NCBI GenBank assembly: GCA_026129905.1 | Contig: JAHCHE010000031.1 | Coordinates: forward strand, 1 to 64,000 | DNA: 64,000 bases | Reading direction: 5' to 3' | Origin: Bryobacteraceae bacterium | Lineage (GTDB): Bacteria; Acidobacteriota; Terriglobia; Bryobacterales; Bryobacteraceae | Part shown: piece by piece, positions 53,101-61,137 of the stretch | Numbering within the stretch: the stretch's first letter is position 1 | How the letters are laid out: each line of letters starts with the position of its first letter | Made by a program: the position numbers and the translations under genes | Notes under the pieces: model-generated | Seen by the model: the letters and a program-made list of their open reading frames with translations, nothing else | Databases searched by the model: none | Told to the model about the DNA's origin: nothing

Positions 53101-53129
53101 ATTTTAAGATAATCGGAGTTGAAAGTCAA
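53101..53129 (-). promoter_or_regulatory. Promoter of the bc-type/porin-cytochrome operon
   Basis: On the minus strand TTGACT (53129-53124) and TAAAAT (53106-53101) are separated by exactly 17 bases, about 50 bases upstream of the porin-cytochrome ATG. The stretch is markedly AT-richer than its surroundings, as expected for a sigma-70-type promoter, and no other good promoter exists within the operon. Confidence 0.6.
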
Positions 53130-53213
53130 TTGCAACTCGCATGCGGCGTCCCGCCCCCAGGCGGATGCCCACCGGAAACATGCCATACTACTCAGTACGA
53201 AGGAGTTTTCTCG

Positions 53214-54191
53214 ATGCGTTTCTCGTATTCCAGGCGGCAGGCGATGTTCCTGTTCGCGTGCGCTCCGGCGCTGGGCGGCGCGCCGGCGGCCGCGAAAACC
53301 CTCCGTGGGGTGTTCCCCATCATGAGCACGCCGTTCACCGCGGACAAGGCGGTGGATTACGAAGACCTGGCGCGCGAGGTCGAATTTCTCGACGCTTGCG
53401 GCGTCCACGGGATGGTATGGCCGCAACTGGCCAGCGAATACTGGCTGCTGACGCGTGAAGAGCGGTTTCGCGGCATGGAGGCGCTAGCCAAGGCGGCGCG
53501 CGGCCGGAAGCCGGCGCTCGTGCTTGGGGTGCAGGCGCCGACAACGGACGAGATGCTGGAATACGCGCGCCATGGCGAGAAGCTGGAGCCCGACGGCATG
53601 ATCGCGATTCCGCCCAAGGAGGCCAGGACACTCGAGGACTTCCTCAACTACTACCGCGCGCTGGCCAAAGTCACCAAACGGCCGATTTTCGTGCAGACGA
53701 GCGGAGGCGCGAAAGATGTCGAGCCGAAGGTGGAGGCACTGGTGGAACTGGCCCGGGAGTTTCCCCATTGCGCCTATATCAAGGAGGAATATCCGCCGAT
53801 ACTCGAACGCGCGAAGCAGCTTGTGGCGCACCGGCCTTACATCAAGGGCGTCTTCAGCGGCGCCCACGGCAAGGGCTGGACCTACGAAATGCGGCTGGGC
53901 TGCGACGGCACGTGCCCGGGCTCATCTCTCAGCGACGTCTACGTTCGCATCTGGGACTGGTATCAGGGCGGGGAGAAGGAGAAGGCGCTCGACCTGTTCG
54001 CGAAGCTGATGCTGCTGGTGAACCTGGACAGCCAGATACCCGGTACGCTGACCTACCTGATGAAGCGCCGCGGCGTTTTCAAAACCGTCGTTTCGCGCCA
54101 GCGCGAGATTAAGCTCAGCAAGGAGGCGCTCGACGAGATCGAGTTTAACTTCGCAACGCTGAAGCCATTTCTGAAGACGCACGCCGGCTAG
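53214..54191 (+). CDS. Exported DapA/dihydrodipicolinate-synthase-family protein
   Basis: A 325-residue class I aldolase-type protein. The signal-like N-terminus is RFSYSRRQAMFLFACAPALG. The barrel begins GVFPIMSTPFTADKAVDYED, and the probable Schiff-base lysine is in HCAYIKEEYPPI. The canonical catalytic tyrosine of the Y-N-x-P motif is replaced: the equivalent strand reads RPIFVQTSGG. So the reaction is not dihydrodipicolinate synthesis; a sugar-acid or keto-acid lyase is possible. The ATG at 53214 is set by an AAGGAG site. It is 30 bases upstream of the molybdenum hydroxylase genes and may share their transcript. Confidence 0.8.
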   Translation: MRFSYSRRQAMFLFACAPALGGAPAAAKTLRGVFPIMSTPFTADKAVDYEDLAREVEFLDACGVHGMVWPQLASEYWLLTREERFRGMEALAKAARGRKPALVLGVQAPTTDEMLEYARHGEKLEPDGMIAIPPKEARTLEDFLNYYRALAKVTKRPIFVQTSGGAKDVEPKVEALVELAREFPHCAYIKEEYPPILERAKQLVAHRPYIKGVFSGAHGKGWTYEMRLGCDGTCPGSSLSDVYVRIWDWYQGGEKEKALDLFAKLMLLVNLDSQIPGTLTYLMKRRGVFKTVVSRQREIKLSKEALDEIEFNFATLKPFLKTHAG

Positions 54192-54220
54192 CCGTACAAT
54201 CACGGAAAGGAGGGCGGCGC

Positions 54221-54709
54221 GTGGATGTAACGGTCGATCTGAACGTCAACGGCCGGTCAACGACCGTCACCACCGATCCGGACCGGCCGCTTCTGGACGT
54301 CCTGCGGGAGGACCTCGGGCTCACGGGCACGAAATACGGCTGCGGCGAAGGCCAATGCCGGACCTGCACCGTGCTGGTGGACGGCCGCCCGGTTACTTCC
54401 TGCCTCATGACCGTGTCCCGCGCGGCGGGCAGGAAGATCGTCACCATCGAGGGGCTGGCGCGGGAGGGCGGACTCCATCCTGTCCAGGAAGCTTTCCTGA
54501 GCGAGGGGGCCATGCAGTGCGGTTATTGCGTCCCGGGCATGATCCTCAACGCCGCGGCGCTGCTCGAAACCAATCCCGACCCCAGCGACGAGCAGATCGT
54601 CGAGTGGATGAACGGCAATCTGTGCCGTTGCTGCGGCTATCCGAAAATTGTGGCGGCGGTCCGCCGCGCCGCCGCCGCGGGCGCGCTGTCCCGGCGAGGT
54701 GAGCGATGA
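54221..54709 (+). CDS. 2Fe-2S subunit of a molybdenum hydroxylase
   Basis: A 162-residue protein with two 2Fe-2S clusters: the plant-ferredoxin-like one (C41, C46, C49, C61 in YGCGEGQCRTCTVLVDG and later) and the second (C100, C103, C135, C137 in QCGYCVPGM and NLCRCCGYPK). It matches the small subunit of isoquinoline-1-oxidoreductase and xanthine-dehydrogenase-type enzymes. The GTG start at 54221 follows AAAGGAGG. It overlaps the large subunit by four bases. No FAD (CoxM-type) subunit gene follows, so this is a two-subunit enzyme. Confidence 0.92.
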   Translation: MDVTVDLNVNGRSTTVTTDPDRPLLDVLREDLGLTGTKYGCGEGQCRTCTVLVDGRPVTSCLMTVSRAAGRKIVTIEGLAREGGLHPVQEAFLSEGAMQCGYCVPGMILNAAALLETNPDPSDEQIVEWMNGNLCRCCGYPKIVAAVRRAAAAGALSRRGER

Positions 54710-56868
54710 GGAACCCCGCTATCATCCCGGACAACGAGCCTGAGCGCTACGAACTACGCGAGGCGCCCCGGTACGACTTCGCGCTGACGCGCCGGGACCT
54801 GCTGAGCGCCGCCGGCGCCGGCATCCTCATCACCGTCCACCGCTCGACCGCGATCGCGCAATCCACTCGGCCGGCGCAACAGAGCGTAGCCGCGCGCGTT
54901 CACATCGCATCGGATGGGCGGATCACCGTCATGACGGGCAAGGTAGAGATCGGACAGGGCTCGCGCACGCAGCTCACGCAAGCGGCGGCCGAGGAGTTGC
55001 GCGCTCCGGTGGAGAGCATCGCGCTGATCATGGCCGATACGGAGCTGACGCCCGACGACGGCGGCACGGCGGGAAGCCGCACCACGCCCTCGACAGTGCC
55101 CGCGGTTAGGAAAGGCGCCGCCGCGGCCCGCCAAATTCTGATCGATTTGGCGGCCCGCCAGTGGGAAGCCGACGCGGGCGCTCTCCGGACCGAGGACGGC
55201 GCGGTGATCGACCCGGCTTCGGGCCGGAAGCTCACGTATGGAGAACTGGCCCGGTCGGCCGATTTCGATCCGGCGTTCGCGCAAGCGGTTCCGGACGACG
55301 TCGAGGTGACCGCCACGAAGGACTGGAAGGTGCTCGGGACATCTGTCCCGCGGCCGGACGGGCGGGACGTCGTCACCGGCGCGCATCGGTATCCGTCCGA
55401 CATTGTCCGGCCGAACATGCTGTACGGGCGGGTGCTGCGGCCTCCATCCTACGGCGCGACGCTGAACGAACTCGATCTCGCGCCGGCGCAGGCGCTTGCG
55501 GGCGTGGTGGCCGTGCGCGACGGGGACTTCGCAGGGTGCGCGGCGCCCACGTCATACGGAGCGGGAAAGGCCGTGGAGGCGCTCGCAAAGGCGGCGAGGT
55601 GGGAACGTCCGCCCCAGCCGTCCGGGAGCACGCTGTTTGAGCATTTGAAGCGGCATGCGGCGACGGGGGAAGGCGGCGGCCGCACGCCGCGCGTCAATGA
55701 GTCGGGTTCAATCGAAGAAGGGCTTGCCGCGGCCGGCAGGACGCTGCGCGCTTCCTACGAGGTGGCATACATTCAGCACGCGCCGATGGAGCCGCGCGCG
55801 GCCGTCGCCGAGTGGGAGGACGGCCGCCTGACCGTCTGGACCGGCACGCAGCAGCCGATGAACGTGCGGCGGGAGTTGGCCGCCGCGTTTCATCTTCCCG
55901 AGGAACGCGTCCGCGTCATCGTGCCGGATACCGGTGGGGGCTTCGGCGGCAAGCACTCGGGCGAATCGGCCGTCGAGGCCGCGCGGCTGGCCAAGGCGGC
56001 GGGCCGGCCGGTGTCGCTGCGCTGGACGCGCGAGGAAGAGTTCACCTGGGCGTATTTCCGTCCCGCCGCGCTGATCGAAACGGGCGCGGGCATCGTCGAA
56101 GACGGGCAATTGTTGGCGTGGGAGTTCACCAATATCAATTCGGGCGCGTCGGCTCTGCGGTCGCCGTATGACATCCCGCATACGCGCGAGCAGTTTCTGC
56201 AAAGCGATTCGCCGCTGCGGCAGGGCTCGTATCGGGTGCTCGCGGCGACGGCCAACAACTTCGCCCGCGAATCGTTCATGGACGAGCTGGCCGCCGCTTG
56301 CATGCGCGATCCGCTGGAATACCGCCTGGCCCATCTGAAGGACGAACGGATGCGCGCGGTGCTGGAAGCCGCCGCGGCCCGCTTCGGCTGGGACGAGCGA
56401 AAGAAGTCCCGGCCTTCGAATCGCGGCGTCGGGCTGGCATGCGGAACCGAGAAGGGCTCCTACGTGGCCGCGTGCGTCGAGGTGGAAGTGGACCGGCAGG
56501 AAGGCGCCATCCGCCTGCTGGAGGTGTGCCAAACCTTCGAGTGCGGCGCGATTCAGAACCCCGAGAACCTGAAGGCGCAGGTGACCGGGTGCATCATCAT
56601 GACGATTGGAGGCGCGCTGTTGGAGGAGATCCGGTTCGAAGGAGGCCGGATTCTGAACGCGAGGTTTTCCCGCTACCGGGTCCCGCGGTTCAAGGACGTT
56701 CCGGCGATGGAGATCGTGCTGCTGAACCGGCCGGACCTGCCCTCGGCCGGGGCGGGCGAGACGCCGATGATCGCCGTTCCTCCGGCGGTGGCGAACGCCG
56801 TCTTCGACGCGGCATCCGTGCGGATCCGCTCGATGCCGATTCGCGGCGCCGCGCTCCGGCAGGCCTGA
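54706..56868 (+). CDS. Molybdopterin-binding large subunit (IorB/aldehyde-oxidase type)
   Basis: A 720-residue molybdenum hydroxylase subunit that oxidises an aldehyde or N-heterocycle, passing electrons to the 2Fe-2S subunit. The N-terminus contains a Tat-like LTRRDLLSAAGAGILI segment, so the enzyme is probably periplasmic and may feed electrons to a c-type cytochrome. Cofactor-binding elements are VEIGQGSRTQLTQAAAEEL, VPDTGGGFGGKHSGESAVEA and, near the C-terminus, AGAGETPMIAVPPAVANAVF with the catalytic glutamate in GAGE. Substrate not evident. Confidence 0.88.
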   Translation: MRNPAIIPDNEPERYELREAPRYDFALTRRDLLSAAGAGILITVHRSTAIAQSTRPAQQSVAARVHIASDGRITVMTGKVEIGQGSRTQLTQAAAEELRAPVESIALIMADTELTPDDGGTAGSRTTPSTVPAVRKGAAAARQILIDLAARQWEADAGALRTEDGAVIDPASGRKLTYGELARSADFDPAFAQAVPDDVEVTATKDWKVLGTSVPRPDGRDVVTGAHRYPSDIVRPNMLYGRVLRPPSYGATLNELDLAPAQALAGVVAVRDGDFAGCAAPTSYGAGKAVEALAKAARWERPPQPSGSTLFEHLKRHAATGEGGGRTPRVNESGSIEEGLAAAGRTLRASYEVAYIQHAPMEPRAAVAEWEDGRLTVWTGTQQPMNVRRELAAAFHLPEERVRVIVPDTGGGFGGKHSGESAVEAARLAKAAGRPVSLRWTREEEFTWAYFRPAALIETGAGIVEDGQLLAWEFTNINSGASALRSPYDIPHTREQFLQSDSPLRQGSYRVLAATANNFARESFMDELAAACMRDPLEYRLAHLKDERMRAVLEAAAARFGWDERKKSRPSNRGVGLACGTEKGSYVAACVEVEVDRQEGAIRLLEVCQTFECGAIQNPENLKAQVTGCIIMTIGGALLEEIRFEGGRILNARFSRYRVPRFKDVPAMEIVLLNRPDLPSAGAGETPMIAVPPAVANAVFDAASVRIRSMPIRGAALRQA

Positions 56869-56956
56869 CCCGCGGCTCGCCAAGAACCCCTCGGCCGGGG
56901 CGGCGGGCCTCGAATGGTATACTGGCTCCGATTCTCATTTTTCTCAGGAGCGCTTA

Positions 56957-58081
56957 ATGAAGGTACCTTTTTATGGCCATGTGCGCCAGTATCACAACAT
57001 CAAGGCGGAGATCGACGCCAATATGCAGGAGGTTCTCGAAAGCGGCCAGTACGTCATGGGGCCGATGCTCGACAAGTTCGAGAAGGAGCTCGCCGCTTAC
57101 CACGGCATGAAGCACGCCATCGGCGTCAACAGCGGGACGGATGCTCTGTGGCTCGCATTCATGGCGCTGGGCATCGGGCCGGGCGACGAGTGCATCACCA
57201 CCACGAACACGTTTTTCGCCACGGCGGAAGCGATCTGGATCGCCGGCGCGACCGCGGTCTTCGTGGACTCCGACGCGGTGACCAACAACATCGACCCGTC
57301 GAAGATTGAAGCCGCCATCACCGAAAAGACGAAGATGATCGTGCCGGTACACCTCTACGGGCAGTGCGCGGACATGAAGGCCATACGGAAGATCGCCGAC
57401 AAGCACAAGCTATATGTCATCGAGGACAACGCGCAGGCGATCGGCGCGCATGGCGATGGATTCAAAGTCGGCGAACTGAGCGACGGCGTCTGCACCAGCT
57501 TCATCATTCAGAAGAACCTCGGCACGTTCGGCGACGGCGGCGCGCTGGTGACCAACAACACCGATCTGGACCGCGAGGTCCGCCGGATGCGCAACCACGG
57601 CTCGCTCAAGCGCTCCGTCCACAGTTACGGCTTCAACAGCCGGCTCGACGATCTGCACGCCGGCATACTGAGCGCGAAGCTGAAGCACATCGACGAGTTC
57701 AGCGATTTGCGGAGAAAATGGGCCGCCCGGTTCACCGCCGGTCTTGCGGGCGCCAAGTCGATCACGCTGCCTTCGGAGACGCCCGGCTACCGGCACGTCT
57801 TCCACCTGTACGTGATCGAAACGAAGCAGCCCGAGCACCGCGATCCCCTGCTCGACTTCCTGCTCAAGAACGGCGTAGACGCCAAGTGCCACTACCCGAT
57901 CGCGATCCACCAGCAGGAAGGCTATCCCTGGGGCAAACAAGCCCGCATCGCCGGGCCGATTCCCAACTCCGAACGCAACGCCGCCTGCTGCATCTCGATG
58001 CCGATGTTCCCCGAGCTGACGGAAGAGGAAGTGGATTACTGCGTCGCGAAGCTCCTGGAGTGGGAGAAGTCGCTGGACTGA
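56957..58081 (+). CDS. DegT/DnrJ/EryC1-family sugar aminotransferase
   Basis: A 374-residue PLP enzyme that aminates keto-sugars for surface glycans or glycosylated metabolites. The cofactor lysine is K186 in SFIIQKNLGTFGDGGALVTN, the aspartate that binds the pyridine nitrogen is in VIEDNAQAIGA, and VNSGTDALWLAF forms the phosphate-binding loop. It is followed after two bases by a Gfo/Idh/MocA oxidoreductase, a frequent pairing in amino-sugar biosynthesis. Confidence 0.92.
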   Translation: MKVPFYGHVRQYHNIKAEIDANMQEVLESGQYVMGPMLDKFEKELAAYHGMKHAIGVNSGTDALWLAFMALGIGPGDECITTTNTFFATAEAIWIAGATAVFVDSDAVTNNIDPSKIEAAITEKTKMIVPVHLYGQCADMKAIRKIADKHKLYVIEDNAQAIGAHGDGFKVGELSDGVCTSFIIQKNLGTFGDGGALVTNNTDLDREVRRMRNHGSLKRSVHSYGFNSRLDDLHAGILSAKLKHIDEFSDLRRKWAARFTAGLAGAKSITLPSETPGYRHVFHLYVIETKQPEHRDPLLDFLLKNGVDAKCHYPIAIHQQEGYPWGKQARIAGPIPNSERNAACCISMPMFPELTEEEVDYCVAKLLEWEKSLD

Positions 58082-58083
58082 AC

Positions 58084-59151
58084 ATGAGCGGGACCTACAA
58101 GGTGGTGGTGGTGGGCATGGGCAAGCGAGGCGTCCACCACGCCATGGCCTTTCACGCGAATCCTCGCTTCGAGGTGGCCGGCATCTGCGATATCGACCCG
58201 GCGCGGCTGGAGGCTTCGGCCGCCAAGCTGGGCGGCGTGGTGACCGGGGCGGACGCGGCCGAGATCGCCTCGCGCGTCAAGCCCGACGTTTTCTGCTTCT
58301 GCACGATGCCGACCTTGCGGACGGAACTGGTCCGCATCGGCATCGACAGCGGCGCGCGGCTGATCGCGATGGAAAAGCCGATCGCACTGTCGAGCGCCGA
58401 GGGCATGAAACTGAAGCGGATGCTGGATGCAAGCGGCGTCAAAGCCGTGGTGAGCCACCAGCACCGCTACGGCGCCCATTACCAGAAGGTGAAGGAGATC
58501 GTCGCCAGCGGCGCGCTGGGGCGCATCCACACCGTCTACGGCACGGCGACCGGTTGGATGATGCACATGCTCACGCACCTGATCGACTACATGACCTGGT
58601 TCAAGGGCGACGCCGACGCGAGCTGGGTGATGGGCCAGGCGGCCGGGCGCGGCAAAATGACCGACGCGCACCCGTCGCCCGACTACATCGGCGGCTTCAT
58701 TCACTTCGCGGACGGCGTGCGCGGCGTTGTCGAGTGCGGCGCCGGCGCTCCCGACGTGCCGGAGGTCGACTACTGGTGGCGCAAGTGCCGCATCGGGGCG
58801 CAGGGCGCGGACGGCTTCGCGGAAGCGCTGACCGGCGGCGGCTGGCGCGCGGTGACCCGGGAAGGGGTCTTCTCGGGGCCGGGCTCGATGAACTACGACC
58901 TGGACATGCCGCCGTACATCCAGCAGATGGCCGACTGGCTGGACGACGAGGCCAACGTGCATCCCTGCAACTTCACGAGCGCCTACAAAGGCTTCGAGAT
59001 CATGATGGGCCTATGCCGGTCGGCGGCTGAGGGAGGCCAGGTGGCGTTGCCGCTGACCTTCGGCGCTCAGGAACTGGATTTGCTTCGCGACCGGCTGTCG
59101 GAGAAGAAGGTTCTCCTGTCGATGCCGGCGAACGCGAAGGAGTACCAGTAG
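58084..59151 (+). CDS. Gfo/Idh/MocA-family oxidoreductase (cytosolic)
   Basis: A 355-residue NAD(P)-dependent oxidoreductase without export signal. The Rossmann motif VVVVGMGKRGVHH is at the N-terminus and E-K-P is in LIAMEKPIALS; the substrate-binding domain includes VVSHQHRYGAHYQK and MMHMLTHLIDYMTWF. Start two bases after the DegT stop. The longer frame upstream is the shadow of DegT. Fragments of this gene reappear, one inverted, at 60375-60618. The likely role is oxidation or epimerisation of a sugar that DegT then aminates. Confidence 0.88.
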   Translation: MSGTYKVVVVGMGKRGVHHAMAFHANPRFEVAGICDIDPARLEASAAKLGGVVTGADAAEIASRVKPDVFCFCTMPTLRTELVRIGIDSGARLIAMEKPIALSSAEGMKLKRMLDASGVKAVVSHQHRYGAHYQKVKEIVASGALGRIHTVYGTATGWMMHMLTHLIDYMTWFKGDADASWVMGQAAGRGKMTDAHPSPDYIGGFIHFADGVRGVVECGAGAPDVPEVDYWWRKCRIGAQGADGFAEALTGGGWRAVTREGVFSGPGSMNYDLDMPPYIQQMADWLDDEANVHPCNFTSAYKGFEIMMGLCRSAAEGGQVALPLTFGAQELDLLRDRLSEKKVLLSMPANAKEYQ

Positions 59152-59190
59152 CGCGGCGGCGCAGCACCAGCACCCAGAACGACCAATACC

Positions 59191-59571
59191 TCAGATGGCG
59201 ATGACAGCGACTTCGCGCCCGGAAACCGTGACGAGCCGTTCTATGTCCTCTGGGTCGCTTGTTAGAATCGCAGCCTTTTGCCGAAGCGCTGTCGTCACCA
59301 CGACGGCGTCAACGACATCCGAAGTCTTGGTCATGCCTAACAGTCTCCCGGCCTCGTGCGCCTCTTTCTCGCCAAGAGGAACCACGACGCACCCAGTCAG
59401 GAAGCGCCGAAGTTGAGCTTGTTGTGGGGACCGACTGACCTGGGCGACTACCGGCGCGGGAACCACTGGGACAACGCCAAGTTCCAAACGGGCCTTGTGT
59501 TCAGCCCACGCTCGCCGCTCGTTTCTGTCGGCGGCCACGAGAACGGCTGCGTCATAGACGACGGTACTCAT
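59191..59571 (-). CDS. PIN-domain toxin (VapC-like)
   Basis: A 126-residue RNase-type toxin. The acidic PIN residues are visible: D7 in VVYDAAVLVAAD, the mid-chain E in GEKEAHEAGRLLG, and D in TSDVVDAVVVTTA plus ILTSDPEDIERL at the end. Overlaps its antitoxin by four bases. Intact by these criteria. Confidence 0.88.
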   Translation of the reverse strand: MSTVVYDAAVLVAADRNERRAWAEHKARLELGVVPVVPAPVVAQVSRSPQQAQLRRFLTGCVVVPLGEKEAHEAGRLLGMTKTSDVVDAVVVTTALRQKAAILTSDPEDIERLVTVSGREVAVIAI

Positions 59572-59840
59572 GCCGAACGCCGGACCGTTCGCGATGTTCG
59601 GAGCTGAGCGCGCACGCTGCGGCGCGCTTCAGCCATCTCTTCCGTCGTGAAACGTCCGTGCTGCTTTTCCCATAGCGCGACCGCCGCCAAACCAGCCCGC
59701 CGCCGCAGTGCTTGACGCGCCGCGGCGGTCATCCAGGCAGAGACGCTCACCCCGTCGCGGGCGGCCGCCGCAAGGATGTCTTTGTGAATGTCAGGGTCCA
59801 CGGTGATCGCAAGCTTCGGTGATGGGTTGCCGCGCGGCAT
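59568..59840 (-). CDS. Antitoxin of the VapBC pair (ribbon-helix-helix type)
   Basis: A 90-residue antitoxin. The N-terminus PSPKLAITVDPDIHKDILAA is a ribbon-helix-helix strand and helix, followed by RDGVSVSAWMTAAARQALRR; the C-terminal part (HGRFTTEEMAEARRSVR) is the toxin-binding tail. The ATG at 59840 is chosen because the helix begins there; a longer frame upstream crosses the operator. A perfect palindrome sits six bases upstream. ATGA overlap with the toxin. Confidence 0.85.
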   Translation of the reverse strand: MPRGNPSPKLAITVDPDIHKDILAAAARDGVSVSAWMTAAARQALRRRAGLAAVALWEKQHGRFTTEEMAEARRSVRAQLRTSRTVRRSA

Positions 59841-59845
59841 ACAAA

Positions 59846-59867
59846 GTATCCTACTCCAGTAGGATAC
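59846..59867. promoter_or_regulatory. Perfect palindromic operator of the VapBC operon
   Basis: GTATCCTACT and AGTAGGATAC are exact inverted repeats around a central CC, giving a 22-base operator that ends six bases before the antitoxin ATG. Ribbon-helix-helix antitoxins autoregulate by binding just such sites. This is the most symmetric site I found in the window. Confidence 0.8.
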
Positions 59868-59942
59868 CACGCGGAGGCGGCGACGGATGGCAGGGCGCGT
59901 CCTGAAACGTAAAGCCACCAGCCAACCGACGTGCCGCGGGCG

Positions 59943-59999
59943 CCGGGCCATTATCGGTCGAATGCCGTCAGCGACATCGATCTGAATGACTATCATTAG
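59943..59999 (+). pseudogene. higB: HigB toxin remnant (C-terminal tail)
   Basis: The frame ending YRSNAVSDIDLNDYH and a stop at 59997-59999 matches the conserved C-terminus of HigB mRNA interferases, which end with D-x-D-L-x-D-Y-H. Upstream the frame is closed by a stop at 59910, so the toxin body is gone. It immediately precedes the higA remnant. Confidence 0.55.
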
Positions 60000-60009
60000 G
60001 AGCCGCACG

Positions 60010-60299
60010 ATGCCTATGAAGAATCCCGCATCCGGCGATCTCATCCGGACCGAGGTCATTGAAGCGCATGGTCTCAGTGTTTCGAAGGCGGCGCAGGTTT
60101 TGAAGGTTCGGCGCGCAACTCTCTCCGACCTTCTCCGCGGCAAGGCCGGCTTGACGCCCGAAATGGCTCTGCTCATTGAATAGGCTTTTGGTCCGGATAT
60201 GCACCATCTGCTGGTATGCAACTCGTCTACGATATTGCGAAAATGCGGCAGCAAGCGCGCCGCATCACCGTTAAGCGGTACGCCCCGCCGGCGGCGTGA
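60010..60299 (+). pseudogene. higA: HigA antitoxin with stop and frameshift
   Basis: The Xre-family antitoxin frame begins MKNPASGDLIRTEVIEAHG, with the helix-turn-helix VSKAAQVLKVRRATLSDLLR and KAGLTPEMALLIE, then a TAG stop (60181-60183). After that stop AFGPDM continues the gene, but one base is missing near 60215. Only in another frame does the end appear (MQLVYDIAKMRQQARRITVK, then a stop near 60299). Two lesions therefore inactivate it. The start at 60010 follows a TAGGAG site. Confidence 0.75.
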
Positions 60300-60374
60300 G
60301 CCGGCTGCAGGCTCACTTCGACGCTTCGGTGGAAGGCGCCATTTCCGAACGCCGGCAATTCGTAAACGTCAGAC

Positions 60375-60618
60375 GCTGCGCGCCACCCGCCGCCGGCCAG
60401 CGCTTCCGCAAAACTATCCGTGCCCCTGCACGCCGATGCGGCACTTCCGCCACCAATTGTAATGGTCGGCCTCAGGCGCGTCGGGGGGGGCGCATCCACA
60501 CGGTTCACGGCACAGCGACCGGGCAGGGCTCGATGAACTACGACGTGGACATGCCGCCGTACATCCAGCAGATGGCCGACTGGCTGGACGCCGAGGCTAA
60601 CGTGCATCCCTGCAACTC
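60375..60618. pseudogene. Scrambled fragments of the 58 kb Gfo/Idh/MocA gene, one inverted
   Basis: Bases 60375-60473, read on the minus strand, match 58762-58851 of the oxidoreductase gene (WWRKCRIG and FAEALAGGGWRA). Bases 60490-60521 on the plus strand match 58521-58553 (GRIHTVHGTATG). Bases 60525-60618 match 58881-58974 (GSMNYDVDMPPYIQQMADWL and DAEANVHPCN). The pieces are out of order, one is inverted, and intervening gene sequence is missing. The result cannot encode the enzyme. This is a locally duplicated and rearranged remnant, about 1.7 kb from the intact gene. Confidence 0.8.
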
Positions 60619-60693
60619 TGAGGGACGCCTTCGGGCCTCTGGAGAGACGGTGGTGAAATTCATCGCCGACACGCATTTTGCGCCAGGAAGTAG

Positions 60694-61137
60694 TTAGCAG
60701 GATTCGGGCGTCAGAATGGAGATGCCTGATTCTGTGGGAAAGTCAGCCGCATTAAAGGTCAGCAACCGGGTGACACCGTTGGCTTTCATGGTGGCCAGCA
60801 AGTGAGCATCGTGAATGCGCTTGCCCTTCAAGTCGTGTCGCGCCACGATATCGAGCCAGAGATCGACCACGGCCGGAGGTTCTTCGAGCACCAGGAACCG
60901 GCTTCGAATTGCCTCGACCTCCGCTCGGGCCTGCGCAACGGACCACCCCAATCCGTTTGCCGCCACTGGCCGCGTGGCCACACTCCAAAGCTCGAAGAGT
61001 ACTTGAGGGGTGACTGCGGGGTGATCACCACCGGCAAACAACCGGCCGACGGCTGCCTTTGCAGCGGCATGCTTGGGCGCTGCCGCATTGGCGACATAGA
61101 GCAGGATGTTGGTATCGAGCACGCAGCCAGGGGTCAT
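60694..61137 (-). CDS. PIN-domain toxin of an AbrB/VapC-type pair
   Basis: A 147-residue VapC-like RNase. PIN residues: D7 in VLDTNILLYVAN, E in LFELWSVATRP, D in GKRIHDAHLLATMKA, and the final acidic residue in TFNAADFPTES. The ATG at 61137 overlaps the antitoxin stop by four bases. Appears intact. Confidence 0.9.
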   Translation of the reverse strand: MTPGCVLDTNILLYVANAAAPKHAAAKAAVGRLFAGGDHPAVTPQVLFELWSVATRPVAANGLGWSVAQARAEVEAIRSRFLVLEEPPAVVDLWLDIVARHDLKGKRIHDAHLLATMKANGVTRLLTFNAADFPTESGISILTPESC

